A stretch of DNA of 64,000 nucleotides from Ricordea florida (Eukaryota; Cnidaria; Anthozoa; Corallimorpharia; Ricordeidae): NCBI GenBank assembly GCA_949710005.1, contig OX453272.1, forward strand, positions 11,291,088-11,355,087. Direction: 5' to 3'. The notes under the pieces are model-generated. The model made no database searches. It had not been told where the DNA came from and worked only from the letters and a program-made list of their open reading frames with translations. A program made the translations under genes and the position numbers. This document shows positions 11,015 to 24,370 of this stretch, piece by piece. The first letter of the stretch is position 1, and each line of letters opens with the position of its first letter.

Positions 11015-11121
11015 TTTTTCTTCAATTTCCTGTGAATTACACGATTATGATTCATGAAGCAGGCAAACATGGCCAGGCTGGTAAGACCAAAGCTGACTAA
11101 AGCTGCTGAGTAGACTTTCAT
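11011..11121 (-). CDS. small ORF, 36 aa, one hydrophobic segment
   Basis: ATG at 11121, TGA at 11011-11013. The sequence is a signal-anchor-like hydrophobic stretch (SAALVSFGLTSLAMFACF) followed by a basic tail ending in KLKKK. It overlaps the next small ORF through ATGA. No known homologue was recognised. An upstream ORF, a micropeptide and chance are all possible. Confidence 0.25.
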   Translation of the reverse strand: MKVYSAALVSFGLTSLAMFACFMNHNRVIHRKLKKK

Positions 11122-11230
11122 ACAGTGTGGTTGTGGCTATATTGAATGGTACCAGAAACCCATCAGACTTAAAGATTTCTCAACTAACGAAGCTGTTTGC
11201 CGCAGTATTTGAGGTTGCTGGCACTGTCAC

Positions 11231-11239
11231 GCTTCCATG
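11231..11239 (+). repeat. 9-bp target-site duplication, left copy
   Basis: GCTTCCATG, repeated exactly at 11596-11604 on the other side of the MITE. Confidence 0.75.
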
Positions 11240-11595
11240 TAGTCTCCTTCGCAGCCGTTATTAGGGTCGTCACGCAACGCTCCTCCCCACTAACGGCTGC
11301 TCACGAGAGAGACACATTCCTTTCCCTTTGTTTTTGAGAACCAATAGAATGCACGTTATTGTTATCGGCTACGCCAATCAAATTCCTCGTTATATTTGCT
11401 GGGCGATTGCTGTGCGCGCGAAAACAAAACATGACAGATGCACACGTGCGAAACGATTTGGACCAGGTTTCCAGAATATGGAAGCCTGTTTCTTATTGGT
11501 CAATTTTAGGGAAAGGAATGTGTCTCTCTCGTGAGCAGCCGTTAGTGGGGAGGAGCGTTGCGTGACGACCCTAATAACGGCTGCGAAGGAGACTA
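11240..11595. mobile_element. 356-bp MITE with 88-bp TIRs and 9-bp TSD
   Basis: The arms 11240-11327 and 11508-11595 are near-perfect inverted repeats starting TAGTCTCCTTCGCAGCCG. The insert is flanked by GCTTCCATG on both sides. The interior is unique and non-coding. A 9-bp duplication fits Mutator-like or Merlin-like transposases (family knowledge); none is encoded here. The intact duplication and matching arms point to a recent insertion. A degraded relative lies at 57767-57848. Confidence 0.8.
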
Positions 11596-11604
11596 GCTTC
11601 CATG

Positions 11605-14179
11605 GAGTGTCTGAAACAACTCGCATTTGCAACAACTACGTATCCACATGTTTTGAGCAGAGGCGCGTAATTCCCATAAGTACGTCACACTACTGAAGCC
11701 ATGCAGTTTGATTGGTTAATTAGGTTTCTATTGCTTTCCAAATATGGTAGTTGATGGATTGAATGTGGACAAGCTGTGGCTGAAGACATCCAAACGCACT
11801 TAGAAGTTTCAAGTCTTATCAGTTTCTGGCTCCACTCAGTATCAGTAAAAAGAGATTTCAAAACACTTTTCACTTTTCCCGGCCACAAGTGTCCTCATGG
11901 GCCCAATAAAGATGAGTGAGTGAGTGTTTTCATTTTAGAAAATAAAAAGCAGATACCTTATTGTATGTCCAGGAATAACTCTTGGATGAATTTTTTTTTA
12001 ACAAAAGTCATCACAACGACACGGAACTGTCTGGCATAAGGGATATGCATGTATGGGGCCAAGTTCAAATTTTTTTCAGTTATAGGGCCCCTATTGATAA
12101 ACCTCTTAGGAATGCTGACTGTAATTCCCTGACAGTAATGCTGACTGTAATTCCCAGTAAAACACTCAAGCCCACATTATAAAGGGGGCTCACCTCTACA
12201 ATATCAGGGAACAGTTCGCAAAATGTCTTGTCCTTTAAGTTGAACGGTCCACTTCTAAGAGCAAACTGCCTTTTCTGAAACAGCCATGAACCATCTTATC
12301 AGGCATGCACCCTTTCAGTTTTAAACTGCTACTGTAATTCTAAAACAAGAACTGTGCGAAGTCCAAAAGTAAACAACAAAGTAATTGTTATTCTTTTCTT
12401 TGCACAGAAAGTTGACCCCCCCGGATTTCCAAAAAAAAAGATGACTCTCTTCCTTCTAGATCACTGTGATGCACGGGTATTTCCCCTCCCTACCCTCCTC
12501 AGTAGGTGGTAGTGTAAATGACAGTGATAGAGTAAGAGGATCCTGAAGGGGTAAAATGAGCATTGGGATTGGCCGGGTATGGGAATTTTTTTTCGAATTC
12601 TGTCACGTGGGAATGGGATTTGAGCACTGGGACGTGGGATTTCAAAAAGAAAAAAAAGAAGGGCTGTGAAGTGAGACTGGTAAACCGTTCAGTAAAAGTC
12701 CATGTGTAAGCCGCTCCTTTTTACACCAAACTATGGTCGAAATCGCGGGTGCGGCTTATCTAAAGCACCATCTGGAATCGGGGCTCTTAAGGACTTTTAA
12801 TATTCATTGAACCGTCTTTCAAGCAACTGCTATTAGGGACTTTAAGATCTACAACGGCCACGTCCATGAAAACGTCATTCAAAATTGCTAGTTTACGTTT
12901 TGTAAAGTTTGACGTGATTATTCCAGTCTTATTACACTTCTACAAACTATCCAAACTATCCAGGAACTGCAAGAAATTGGGTAAATCAAACGAGTTGATT
13001 AAGTAAGTTGTACCACCGTAAGGTAAAAGGGAGGTGCTGACGTTTCGAGCGTTAGCCCTTCGTCGGAGCGAATGAATTGAATTGGGAGGAACGGTGTTCA
13101 AACTAAGAAAGAAAATCAAAATATTCTCCGTCGCGTGCTCGCGTTTCCTTACAAATTGAGATTTGGTCATTTGACGTTGTAGATTGGCAGAGAACGGCAA
13201 AGAAATGTACCAAAGTTCAGAACGCACGTGCAGGGACATTGTTTTGTTCATTTAAGACTATTGCATGGTGGCGTTCTCGCTGATGATGCCGTCGTAGTCC
13301 TCAAAGTCCGTATTGCTCATGTGCAACGCGACACTGTTTATGTACTTAAGGGATGAACCATTTCATTTTTGAGGGGGGTTGGGCATTTCTGTCTTGTCAA
13401 GAATTTTTTTCAGTAATAATAATAATAATAACGAATGTTTACACAGGATAGCCCTTCAGTGCAAAAGTACTGTTATCAATGGGATCCTGTTTAGAATAAA
13501 ATAAGAATAATATTATAAACACTATAAAGGCAAATGCTAAAAAATAAGACAAAAATGACTTTGTAACTTTATGCTGGCCTCGTTTTTCCCTTGGTCAACT
13601 GTGCATGAATTGTTCTCCATACTTTTCCTGTGCAGAAATTTTTTTTTGGCAATTGCCCAACCCACCCCCCCCCCCTCCCATCAAAAAAAAATTGTCTATC
13701 CCTAACACTCTATCGCTCGCAACGCGACAGCCGGTCACGCCATTACACTGTTTCATCTGCTTTTTTTTCGTTATACAGCTGCACAGCTGTTTCTTGTGTC
13801 ATGAAAGTGGAGGATAAGGCTACACTTATTTAACTTCATTCAGTGAAGGGATTCATAGCGAACAATGAACATGTTAATGTGGTGACTCAAGTGACAACTT
13901 TTCCTTTAAAAGTTTGGTTACTGATAATTTGTTTAGTCATGCACGGCCAGGTGTCTTAACGGAGAATTTCGAATTGTTAATCCTCAAAAATCGGACCAAC
14001 AACGAGTTATGATTTTAAGACATGTGAACTCAAACGGAAAGTGAGGTGTTAAAGTAAGAATTTCGATACCTATAATATTCAAGTGAAAGTCTGCAAATGG
14101 TTAGACTTTCTAGTCTTCTCGGATAAGGCTTATAAACCGTAGGTCCCGTATCACAGCCCTTGCCCATGATAACTAGGTG
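11605..14179. other. non-coding intergenic stretch
   Basis: AT-rich with poly-A and poly-T tracts and an ATA microsatellite near 13415-13430. The word GACGTTTCGAGCGTTAGCCC at 13039-13058 looks like part of a dispersed retroelement end. No supported gene. Confidence 0.5.
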
Positions 14180-14317
14180 GGATCAATATCAGTTTCTGGG
14201 CAACTGTGCACCTACCCCTCCCCTAATCCAACAAGTTATAACAAGTTAAAAAGTTAGTGTTAATGTTGGTTTAGGGGAGGGGTAGGTGCACGTTTGCCCA
14301 GAAACTGATATTGATCC
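14180..14317. mobile_element. 138-bp foldback element, copy 1
   Basis: Almost a perfect palindrome: GGATCAATATCAGTTTCTGG...CCAGAAACTGATATTGATCC, with arms of about 50 bp around an AT-rich spacer. It is flanked by ACTAGGTG and ACTAAGTG, a probable 8-bp target duplication with one change. A second copy lies at 31300-31435. Confidence 0.75.
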
Positions 14318-15978
14318 ACTAAGTGGGACGTAGAACCCACACACTGATCGTAAAGAGTAGGGGACGTAGTTCCCGGTGTAGTGGTCTACCCTTTGGGTTG
14401 GCGCTTCACGTAAGGATAACCTCATTGGGCCTTTCCCACTTGGTCAGAGTTGTTCTATGTTCTTAATCTCGAGATTACCACCATGTCAGTGTTACATGTA
14501 CGTAACAGTTACCGTGAAAGTTTGTTCGTTGTCTCCTATTTTATTCAAAATTCTGAGCTTCCAAATTGGGGACATAAACATGGGCTTTTATGGTAAAATT
14601 ACACACTCGCACACAATTAACATTTTTTGGGTAAGGAGGTGTTTGGATCATAGTGATTTATGTACTGTGTGACTTTCTGTGTGCTATAAATTAAAGTGCA
14701 GCCATACATGTACAATAATATTAAGGGAAAATGCATGAGCAAATGGAAAATCAATCAAAAAATTAATATTCCTTACTTGGTATTCTGATGTGTCTATGCT
14801 TCCCAGCGTTGGTGCTGTTTCAACCTGTGTCAGAATAAAAAATTAAAGTCCCAGTAGTTACAGTAGTACCACTTAAGTTTGTATCATTTTTTAATCCTTT
14901 TTTTATAAATATAAATATCAATTTAATAATATCAGTTTAATACAAAACAACATTAACCCGCAAATAGCTGAAGCTAATCTAGGTGGGTGGCGAGAAGGAC
15001 TGTTTACAGAGTAAATCTAATTGTGAGTGTTACATACACGTAAGTAAAAAGGTGAAATAAATATATACATATCAAGCACTTAGTACTCACTAGACAAACA
15101 AAAAATAAATATAATAAGTAAATAAATAAATAACATAGCATAGAAATTGCAGTTAGATATAAGTCTACTTTTAAAGAGCATTTATTTTGAAATTTAATTA
15201 TTAGGAAAGGTGTGCCAACACAATCATCCTCCAAAAATTGCTCCAATCATCATGGCTTTATTAAAGTGTCAAAATATAGTACATTTAGCCAAGAAAAACC
15301 TCTACTAATTGGGGACACTGAAATAAAACTAATTCTTAGATAACAATTATACAATAAAAAAAGAAGAAATTATATAGTAATTCATAATTATAAGATATGA
15401 TTATTTACAATAAGATGATACAATTATTCACATTAACTAGAATGTTCAGTAAACAATTTATAACAATTAGGTTAGCTTGTGTGTCAATTGCTACATAATA
15501 CACAGTCCTCACAATCAGACTTAAACTTAAGCGAAAGATTGACAAGATGGATCTGTCGTTTAAATGATTGTAGTGATGGTAAATGTCTAAGATTACTAGG
15601 CACACTATTCAAAAATTGTGGTCCCAGATAACTCAATGAATGTTTCCCATATGTTACTGAATGAAATCTGGGTACATTTTGTGTATGTATACCAATTGCA
15701 GAATAAGCAAAGCAGAAACCTATGAGACTGGAAACATGCAGCACAAAAAAGAACCAGGCAAATATTAAAGTAGCCAACTTCATCAAACAAGTTTGGTCAT
15801 TAAAGGACTTTACATAATTTATAGCTATCTCGTTTTGTTTTGTTTCGTTAGACAAAAAACAGGCAATCCCAACCAGGCAAGATAGGCCGATTTGGTCTGC
15901 TTGGGTAGCCAATCAGAACTTAGGATTTGTCTCATCTTGTCTGCTTGCTGTCACTTTCATGATAATAATGTTACCTAT

Positions 15979-16162
15979 TAGTATATACCACACAAGTGAA
16001 TAGTGCATTTCGCGCGTTCTGATTGGTTTACTCGGAGGTGATTAGCAAAGTAATATTCACCTCCAAGAAGCCGAAGAGAAACAAACCAGCCTCCTGTTTC
16101 GGTTTCCGAAGAGGAAATTATTTGAATAGACGCTAATTATTTAGCTTGTGTGGTATATACTA
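15979..16162. mobile_element. 184-bp MITE
   Basis: Ends TAGTATATACCACACAAG and its inverse CTTGTGTGGTATATACTA. Non-coding interior. A TA target duplication is possible but cannot be told apart from the TIR. Confidence 0.65.
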
Positions 16163-16451
16163 AAACAATTTTTCACTTCACTGTCGGTGAGTGTGGTGGA
16201 AATTTATTGAATAACTGTTAATTATAACCACCACCAAGTTACCACTTACCATAAAACTCAATAATCCAGTAAGGATTGTTGACACTGACCAAGCAGGATT
16301 CCAAGTATCCGGGTGAAAATCACTTATTGATAGACACAACCTGAAAATATAATTTCATCCTTAACCACAAATATTGCACGTTTTCAGTTACTTCGTTTTA
16401 AGCACATAAAAAAATTATGAGATTTTGTTCGCCTATAAAGAACAGTGCAGT

Positions 16452-16875
16452 TCAAGTAACACCAGTGCAAAAAAGTGTGACCAGAGTGGAAAAAGTGTTA
16501 CACCAATGCAAAAAGTTTAACTCCAGTGCAGTAAGTGTAACACCAGTGCAAGAAGTGTAATACCGGTGCAAAAAGTGTAAACCCAGTGAACTGTGAAGTA
16601 TTTTCATCATATTTTCAACACCAGTGCAAGAAGTGTAATACTGTAATACTGGTGCAAAAAGTGCAACACCAGTACAAAAAGTGTAACACCAGTGCAAGAA
16701 GTGTAATACTGGTGCAAAAAGTGTAACACCAATGCAAAACGTGTAACACCAGTGCAAAAAGTGTAACACCAGTGCAAAAAGTGTAACACCAGTGCAAAAA
16801 GTGTAACACCAGTGCAAAAAGTGTAACACCAGTGCAAGAAGTGTAATACTGGTGCAAAAAGTGTAAACCCAGTGA
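16452..16875. repeat. 20-bp minisatellite, about 20 copies
   Basis: Consensus GTGTAACACCAGTGCAAAAA in tandem with point variants. It is interrupted by the block CCCAGTGAACTGTGAAGTATTTTCATC, which also closes the array at the right, giving two sub-arrays. Open frames across it only translate the repeat and are not genes. Confidence 0.95.
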
Positions 16876-19800
16876 ACTGTGAAGTATTTTCATCGGTTAA
16901 CATTTTTGTTGTGCATTGTTTCACGCCATTTTGTGTTCACTGGAATCCTGCTGAATAAGAGTTTCGCTCTTGGATTCGTTCGATGTTCGGATCGATGTTA
17001 AGTTTGACGTTTGACCAAACAATTTTAATTGAGGTTGATCCAAATTAATTTGGAGTCACCCATACTACCATTTAGTTCATCTCATGTGAAGTTCAAAGTT
17101 CAACCCAAGCCAGTCATTGAAATTAAAGTTCATATTAATTAATGTTTGTTTTTCGGGTAAATTGTATTTGATTTCAATATTCGCTTCACTTGTGCTTTGT
17201 TTTCATCTGTTTAACTACCAATTTTTTTTCCAACAAACCAATTGCTAAACTGGGGGTCCGGCCTATACGCAAATGCACTGTTTAAATATTATACTATACC
17301 TTGCATTCACTTTAAATCGCCCATTTGGTGTAATCATAAATATCCTTGGAGGTTTAAAGGGAAAATCCTTCGGAAAAACGAGTCTACCATGGTAATAGCC
17401 ACCTGTATAACCAGAGATTGACATCAATACACATTACAGATATCTTATAATAGAGTATTACAAAGTTGGCTTTCTTTTGATTGCGCATTTATAGGGGTAT
17501 TATTTTACAATTATGCCTTTTTAACTACTACAGGCTGGCGTAGCTCACGTCGTGATACAAGATTCAATTCTAGAACAACAATACAGTTTTAAAATAACTA
17601 AGTTAACAGAAAAGCAGCTGCATCTTGCAGGGCCATATAAAGGATTGTGTTTTTTTTTAGGGTCCTTACCGGGGCCCAGTGGGACATGGGATTGCATAGA
17701 TATAGTTAACCTCTCGCACCTCTCACGATGGAAGGTTCACTCAATGTAGATAGCTTTGATAAGTTGCTCTTATTCTCGATAAGTTTCACGATGGAAGGTT
17801 CACTCTTAAGTGATTGCTCGTAAATTTGTCTCTCCAAATATTCACTCTTAAATTTTCGCTCATAAACTAGTGCATTGTAAAGGTTGGGGAACAAAAAGCT
17901 ATAATCTTTCTCTTCATTGTCCTCCATGCCCCGTGCTTTTCAAAATGACGGATAAGACTTCAATGAGCCAGCGAGCAAAAGTAACGAGCCAGCGATATGT
18001 CTCAGTCAGCGATATATCCCTAACAATGTAATGTTGAAAAAACGGCAGAAACCGTCTGCATTTTATGACCGGTGCCAGCCTTCGGCTGGGCCCTGGTAAT
18101 AATACATTATGTTTTTCCCCAAGTAGCCATCATTACAAAGCAGCAATGTCATCTTAAAATATTTATTGAAATTAATTTATAGATTTTAATAGTAATGGAT
18201 GTTCACACTATTATGTACAACTTGACACTAAGTACAATAAAACTTGACCTACTGAACATGTACTGTAGTTTAATAAGCTCAAGAATGTTTCTTTTCTTAA
18301 TTCTTGCTGATTGAATTAATAGAAAAACCTTGAATTGTTGTTATATGTTGAGTGTGTGATTGTAATTATTTGCACCGTATTGTGAGTAATTCAAGATGGC
18401 GGACAGTGTTCCAATGCACCAATCAGTTCACCTATGGTAGAAGTCGAGCTAACAGCCAAAGGCCTTTTCAAAGGTGAAGGTTATGAAACAATGGAAACAT
18501 TTGAACTGAGCAATGACGAGGAAGAATTCCTCCTTAAACAACAACCAGAGGGAGAGGGCGGTTTCAAGGCAAAAAGCGAAGAGGAAATCCCCAATGCTTA
18601 AGCGCTCATGAAAAGGAACGACAAACAGCAATGGAACCGTGACTCAGCCAAATTGAGCAGGGACTATATAAATCTCCCCACACCAGGGGAACTAAACGAC
18701 TTCAACATAACCAAGAGAAAGCAACAGGGGCAGACACAAAGAAGGCCCTCCGAGATCAAGATGGTCAAACATCAATCCAAGATAAGATAGACAAATCTTT
18801 AGAAGAACTCAATAAGTCTACTACAGACCAACCTTAAGAAGGGCATATACCCAAAAAGCCTAGGACTGATAAAGCACACAGACCAACATCATGCCCGATG
18901 AAGATTTTAAATTAGACGTAAGCTCGATAAGGAAAAAAGCAGAACAAGACTTTGTAGGAGCACCTGTCAAATTCCATCACAGACGCATCAAGAGACTGAC
19001 CATCAAATTCAGATAGCTCGAGCAAGCAAAAGCTTCAAAAAAGAACCTTCCAGCTGTAAAGTATTCTCCCAAGAATGCAGAACCAATGGCTAAAGAGAGA
19101 GAATTGAGTCACAGTGGTGTAAACAAGCCAGCCATAGAACTACGGGCCAAAATAAGGGAGGTTAACAAACTTCTTGTTCAACAAGGAGTACTGTTGGGGA
19201 TTTTCAGTTTTGGCCATTTTTTAGGCTGGTTTTTGGTTTTTGTGTCAGTTACAGTTTCCGGTTTTTCCTTTTTTAGCATTTGTTTTTTTAGTTTTTGGCC
19301 AAACTATAAGCGGTTTTTGGATCTGGTATCCAATGCAGCTTTCAGGGTTTGCTTGTTTAAGGTTTCTGGTTTCTTTTTGGTGAGTGCCTCCAAAGGCAGA
19401 TGTTATGCTAGAGGCATGGGTAACAAGTCTCAACCTCAGTTTTGATGGCAGTGGCATTCGCCAACATCTCCATGGCCAAAGCAGACAACAAGATCCTCAG
19501 ACAGAGCCCCACTAAGCCAATAATCTGGAAAAAGATAAATTGATGGTGTATTCTCCTTGTGGAATACAACCAGAGACACAACAGATATATGTCATTTACC
19601 AGGCAGAAGGTTTCACCGTTTGTATGCGAAAAAACTGTGCCTGAGGTCTTGAGTACGTACTCAAGACCAAGGGAACATTTTGCAAACATATAATTGACTG
19701 GCTACTCTAATGCCTCATAAAATTAAAAACACACAAGAATTGACAAATTTTTAGTTTAAATTTCTGTCACACATCTTCAGGTGCATGTAGTGATACAGTA

Positions 19801-20112
19801 ATTATGTCTGTGTTACCAACAATTACCAGCACAGTACAAACAAATTATCTACGACATTCATAGAACAGACTTAATTAACAAACGGATGGAAACTGACCAA
19901 TAACAACTAGTCTTTACTGCCAAATTAACACCATGGCCTTATTGAGAACCGCCAATAACATCAAGGCAGAAACGACCAATCACAACAGAGACATAAGTAC
20001 CACTACCTGACAACACATAAATCACTTGACTCTGATGATGACTTCTGCTCAGGTTGTCGAAACATCAGTTAACATGTTCAACAACAGTCCTTTTCAGAAC
20101 TACTTACGGTAA
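16876..20112. other. non-coding with decayed coding-like patches
   Basis: A short open stretch at 18434-18601 (Glu-rich, 55 codons) and nearby stretches up to about 19100 look like an old, frameshifted coding region, but no family could be named. 19200-19400 is a T-rich low-complexity tract. Nothing else was recognised. Confidence 0.4.
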
Positions 20113-20255
20113 GATTTCCGCACAGGTCCCTACTTCATTATGCATTCTGTAACTATACTAATTCGTTCTTCGAACACAAGAAATATTTGCACGTGCATTA
20201 CACCAGAAATGACAGCTTCAGCATACATAATGAAGTAGGGACCTGTGCGGAAATC
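20113..20255. mobile_element. 143-bp foldback element
   Basis: GATTTCCGCACAGGTCCCTA and its inverse enclose about 75 bp of unique sequence; the arms are about 33 bp. TACTTAC lies close to both ends but is not adjacent on the left, so it is not a clear target duplication. Confidence 0.65.
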
Positions 20256-21178
20256 ATTCCCTACTTACACCTGGTAATGAAAATAGATGAAGTGAAAGTG
20301 AGAAAATTCATAAAAATAACTTGAAGATAATAGCTTGATCTAACACCAACTTCTCCATAGCAGCATTCATGGCATTCATCACAAAGGAGAATTACTATTC
20401 AGATCTTGGGAGTAAAATGGCCCTCAAGCATTCACATTCTAGATGGAATGACATCCCATACTGAGCTACAATGACTGGATCTGGTTTGAATGTATTGTTC
20501 TATTCAGATTCCAGTTGAATTACGTGTATATTGTGGTTATTATAAAGTTATAATAAATTATTTGCAACAAAATTACTGCCCCGCAGAAGAAACCTTTCAA
20601 TAGGGAGCGGAATAGACAGTGATAAACAGTATTTAAATCTACACGTACACAACTATACAGTATCTTGTTTGGCAGTGTTTTGAATTCTACATTACATATT
20701 TTATTACCTGCGTATGGAGTATTCTCTGGTCCTCTTACGACATAATGCCTGCAGCAAGAAACAAAGGAATCTTTCACACGAGGGAATAACACATCATCGA
20801 TTCATTTCCTCCAATTTAGTGTCAAATTGTCAAACCGCCACAAGCCTTAACTTATATAATTTGCGAAGGATAATGTACAAACCATTCAAGTATGTTTGAC
20901 GGAAGAGGAAGTGCTGTGATGTAAGGAACAGGATCTTTTACGATTCTTATATAATCCTGCCTTAATCTCGACGCAGCAGTTGTATGAACTCGCTTATGAG
21001 ATGCCATAAAACCCCACAAAAAAACTCGCCGGTTGAGCGAAGATGTCGTCGTCCTTGCTCTGACTCGTCCCCAGTCGTCTTCAAGTTGTCTAAGCGCTTG
21101 GGTTATGCGCGCGGGGAAGATGGGAAGGCGAGAGAAGGAGAGACGACTGGCAGATCCTGTGTCCAATATGGCGGACGA

Positions 21179-21349
21179 GGCATATAATTCATTGTAGGCC
21201 ACCATATAGTCACCAAATATAGTGTTTACAGGGGTATACAAGGGTTTACAAGGATATGGGGTATACAGGGTTTACAAAGGTATATCCTTGTAAACCCTTG
21301 TATACCCCTGTAAACTGACTATATGGTGGCCTACCATGAATTATATGCC
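21179..21349. mobile_element. 171-bp foldback element
   Basis: GGCATATAATTCAT...GTAGGCCACCATATAGTCA is mirrored at the right end. The middle is built from short repeats of GTTTACAGGGGTATACAAGG type in both orientations. Non-coding. Confidence 0.7.
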
Positions 21350-21792
21350 CGAATTACTGGAGGGTGTCAATGAAAACAGAAATCCTTAAAATAGGCCTCT
21401 CCATCACGCGTATTTGAGGTGTAAATTACCTTGTCTGCACATAGAATGCAGAGAAGACGCCAGAAAAGTGTTTTTTGAGGAGACAGGTCTTTCGCAGCAT
21501 TTCAGAATTAAACATGCTAGAGTCGTTTTTGACAATGTCAAACAGGTTCGTGCAGCTTGGCGGTTGTTTCAGTATTTACACGGCGAAGAAACCAAGGAAC
21601 ATTTGATAACACTTTCCGCAGAACGCCAACAAGTATGCGTTTGCAATTACTCTATTGTCTTGTAAATTTCGCGGTCCACTTAGCACTGGAATATTCATGA
21701 ACAGTGACCAGTAACTTATCTGTAATCATAGTCGGTTGCATTTTCAGAGGCCGGAATGATTCATGCGAACGATTCACGTTCACGAACGTTCC
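21350..21792. other. no recognised gene
   Basis: An 83-codon open frame at 21414-21665 (plus) contains a Cys/His-like pattern (C...H...C...H) but no recognised family and no supporting context. Confidence 0.35.
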
Positions 21793-23822
21793 TTGACCGG
21801 TGCCGGGAGCAAGGAATCAAGTCAAAACTAACGCTGCGGTAATCAGCTACACGTACCTTGGTCACCAAGTCACCGGAATAACGGTGTCAGGCGTCTCACG
21901 CCGGATCCCGAGAAAGTGGAAGCCATTGTCAAGATGCCACCACCAGAAGATGGTAAGGGAGTGCGTAGACTGTGCGGTTTCGTCAACTACCTCGCCAGGT
22001 TCATGCCCAACCTATGAGACGTACTCGAGCCAATCAGACAGCTAACGCGCCAGGATGTCGAGTGGCAGTGGAATACAACACGTGACAAAGACTTCCAGAT
22101 GATCAAGAGCATGGTCTCCAGCTCGCCAGTACTCAGGTACTATGACTCTGCAGAAGAGCTGACGTTCCAGTGTGATGCAAGCGACAAGGGCATTGAAGCA
22201 GCGCTCTTGCAAAATGGCCAGCCAGTTGCGTTTGCCAGCCGAGCACTAACATATACACCGAAACCCGGTACGCACCCATTGAAAAAGAGATGCAGGTCGT
22301 GGTCTTTGCCCTTGAAAAATTCAACGTATAAATCATGGCTGACCGGTAACAGTTATCAGTGACCACAAGCCACTGGAAGCAATTGCCAAGAGACCCCTGA
22401 AGAGTGCTCCCAAACGACTCCAGGGAATGCTACTGAAGACAAAGAAGTACGACATCAACATTGCCTGCAAGCCTGCAGGGTCGGAGAGGGTTGGCCAGAT
22501 GACAGTACCAAGGTACCAGCAACACTTACCCCCTATCACAGTATTCGAGATGAACTGGCCATACATGACGGCTTGATCTACCAAGGCGAGCGATAAGTGA
22601 TCCCTAAAGAACTAAAATCCCTGATGCGAGAAGAGGTCCACAGCTCCCACATCGGAATCAACGAGTGCCTTTGTAGAGCACGAGGAAGCATGTTCTGGCC
22701 GTCCATGAGCAGCGATATACGTAGTCACATTGTACAGTGCGAAAGTGCCAACCCAAGGAGACCCTGAGAAGTCACCCTGCCACGGACAGACCCTAGGAGA
22801 AAGTGTCAGTCGACCTCTTGGAGCTAAATGTTAAAGAGTACTTGGTGGTCAGTGACAACTTCTCCAACTTCTTTGAGATAAACTATCTTGAAGATGAGAA
22901 AGCTTCAACCGTGATAAAAAAACTTAAGGGGCATTTTACCGGGTTTGGCATTCCTTACATTGTCGTGACAGACAACGGCCCTCAGCTCTTCTCGAACGAT
23001 CTCCTAGCCCGGGACATCAGCAAGCGAACGAAGCCTCTGAAACCGCAGTGAAGACAGCGAAGAAACTGCTGTGCAAGGCGAGGGCAGATGGACGGGATCC
23101 CGATTCCTTGCACTGTTGTGCTATAGAAACACGCCCTCGGAATGGATGGGCACAAGCCCGGCACAACGCTTTCTTGGCCGTCGCACAAAAACTCTTCTAC
23201 CGACTACATCAAAGTTGCCCAAGCCATGCGGAATACACACTGAGAAAACACCAAAAGAAAGGCGCAAAGATTGCCCAAGCCAAACAGGCACACTATTAAA
23301 ACCAGCACGCTAAAGACCTGCAAACTTTAGAGGAAAACGATGTGGTACACATGCGGGCCATTTCAGCTCGGATAGAAAAAGTGGCACAGAGCCGTTGTGA
23401 AGAAACGCCTCGACGAGCGGTCATACGAAATTGAGACAAACGACCATACGTACATGCACAACCGGGTGGATTTAAAGAAAACGGCATAGAGCGCTCCACC
23501 ACACGAGTACGAGAGTGCGCCAACAACGCCAAACAAGCCACTCATAAAGTCACCAACGGCAAACTTGCTCGAATAGGACATTTCATTGTCTGCGGTCACA
23601 GCAACATCATCCCCTGGCACACTGCAGTCAGGACTGGTACCTGGGCCTGCAGAACGACCTAAGAGAACACTAAGACAGCCAAGCCGCTTCAAGGACTTTA
23701 TTAAATACTATTCGGGCGAGGCAGTCCCTAAGTCACGAATGTCTTTGACTGTGGCCTCGAAACTTACATTGTCCCTTATATTGCTTCTTTATATTGTTAC
23801 TGTTTCTGTTGTCACTTCCTAA
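21793..23822 (+). pseudogene. decayed, 5'-truncated Ty3/gypsy pol
   Basis: Starts abruptly inside the reverse transcriptase (YLGHQVT-like block). It then shows the connection to RNase H (FVNYLARFMPN, FQCDASDKGI, VISDHKPLEAI) and integrase blocks (VSDNFSNFFEI, IVVTDNGPQLFS). The frame is broken many times: an in-frame TGA near 22017, further stops near 22595 and 22766, and several frameshifts. Gag, protease and most of the RT are missing. It runs into a polypurine tract (AAAGGGAGGGAGA) and an LTR at 23834. Plus orientation, unlike the fresh gypsy element at 1-4080, and a different family by sequence. Confidence 0.8.
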
Positions 23823-23833
23823 AGGGAGGGAGA

Positions 23834-23970
23834 TGTAACGTGACATGCCTTATGACGCATTAAATTGTATTATATATATATATATATATATTACGTTGGC
23901 GAGTTGTCTGATGGCAGGCGTGTATGCCATTCTAGGAGAGACGCAATAAAGTATATATCAAAACCTTACA
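23834..23970 (+). repeat. 3' LTR of the decayed gypsy element
   Basis: Begins TGTAACGTG right after the polypurine tract and ends CCTTACA (TGTAA...TTACA). Contains a (TA)n TATA-like tract and a CAATAAA poly(A) signal near 23944. The right border is inferred from the inverted terminal bases. Confidence 0.5.
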
Positions 23971-24370
23971 TGTTGTTATTGAAGTTAAAAAACCTGGTCT
24001 GTCGGTTCATTTCAATGCTTGGCATTCCAAGGTTACCGTTAGTGGCCAGTAAGTAACAAGAATTGTGGCCGAAGCTGTGTTTGTCAAAAGGGTAGGCTCC
24101 TTTTTTCAGCACTTGTCGTTGTAACCTTATAAATTCCTAATGGATTGATTTCTTTTATGCATTTATTAGTATGTGTATGTAATTTTGTCCTTGTAGACAG
24201 AGTTTTCAACACAAAGTAATATTAACAGAAGAATGTACTTTTTCCTCAGGACTTTACAGTTGCCTCCTTACAGGATGTCACTGCTGCCGTTACTTCTGTT
24301 GATCACCACAATTTGACAGGGGACAAGGCTTTGGATACTCTCATAAGGGTTTTTCACTATCAGCAGTTTA

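Noticed and set aside
16452..16924. Several overlapping 90-125-aa proteins rich in [11 protein letters not shown]
   Set aside because: Pure translation of the 20-bp minisatellite.
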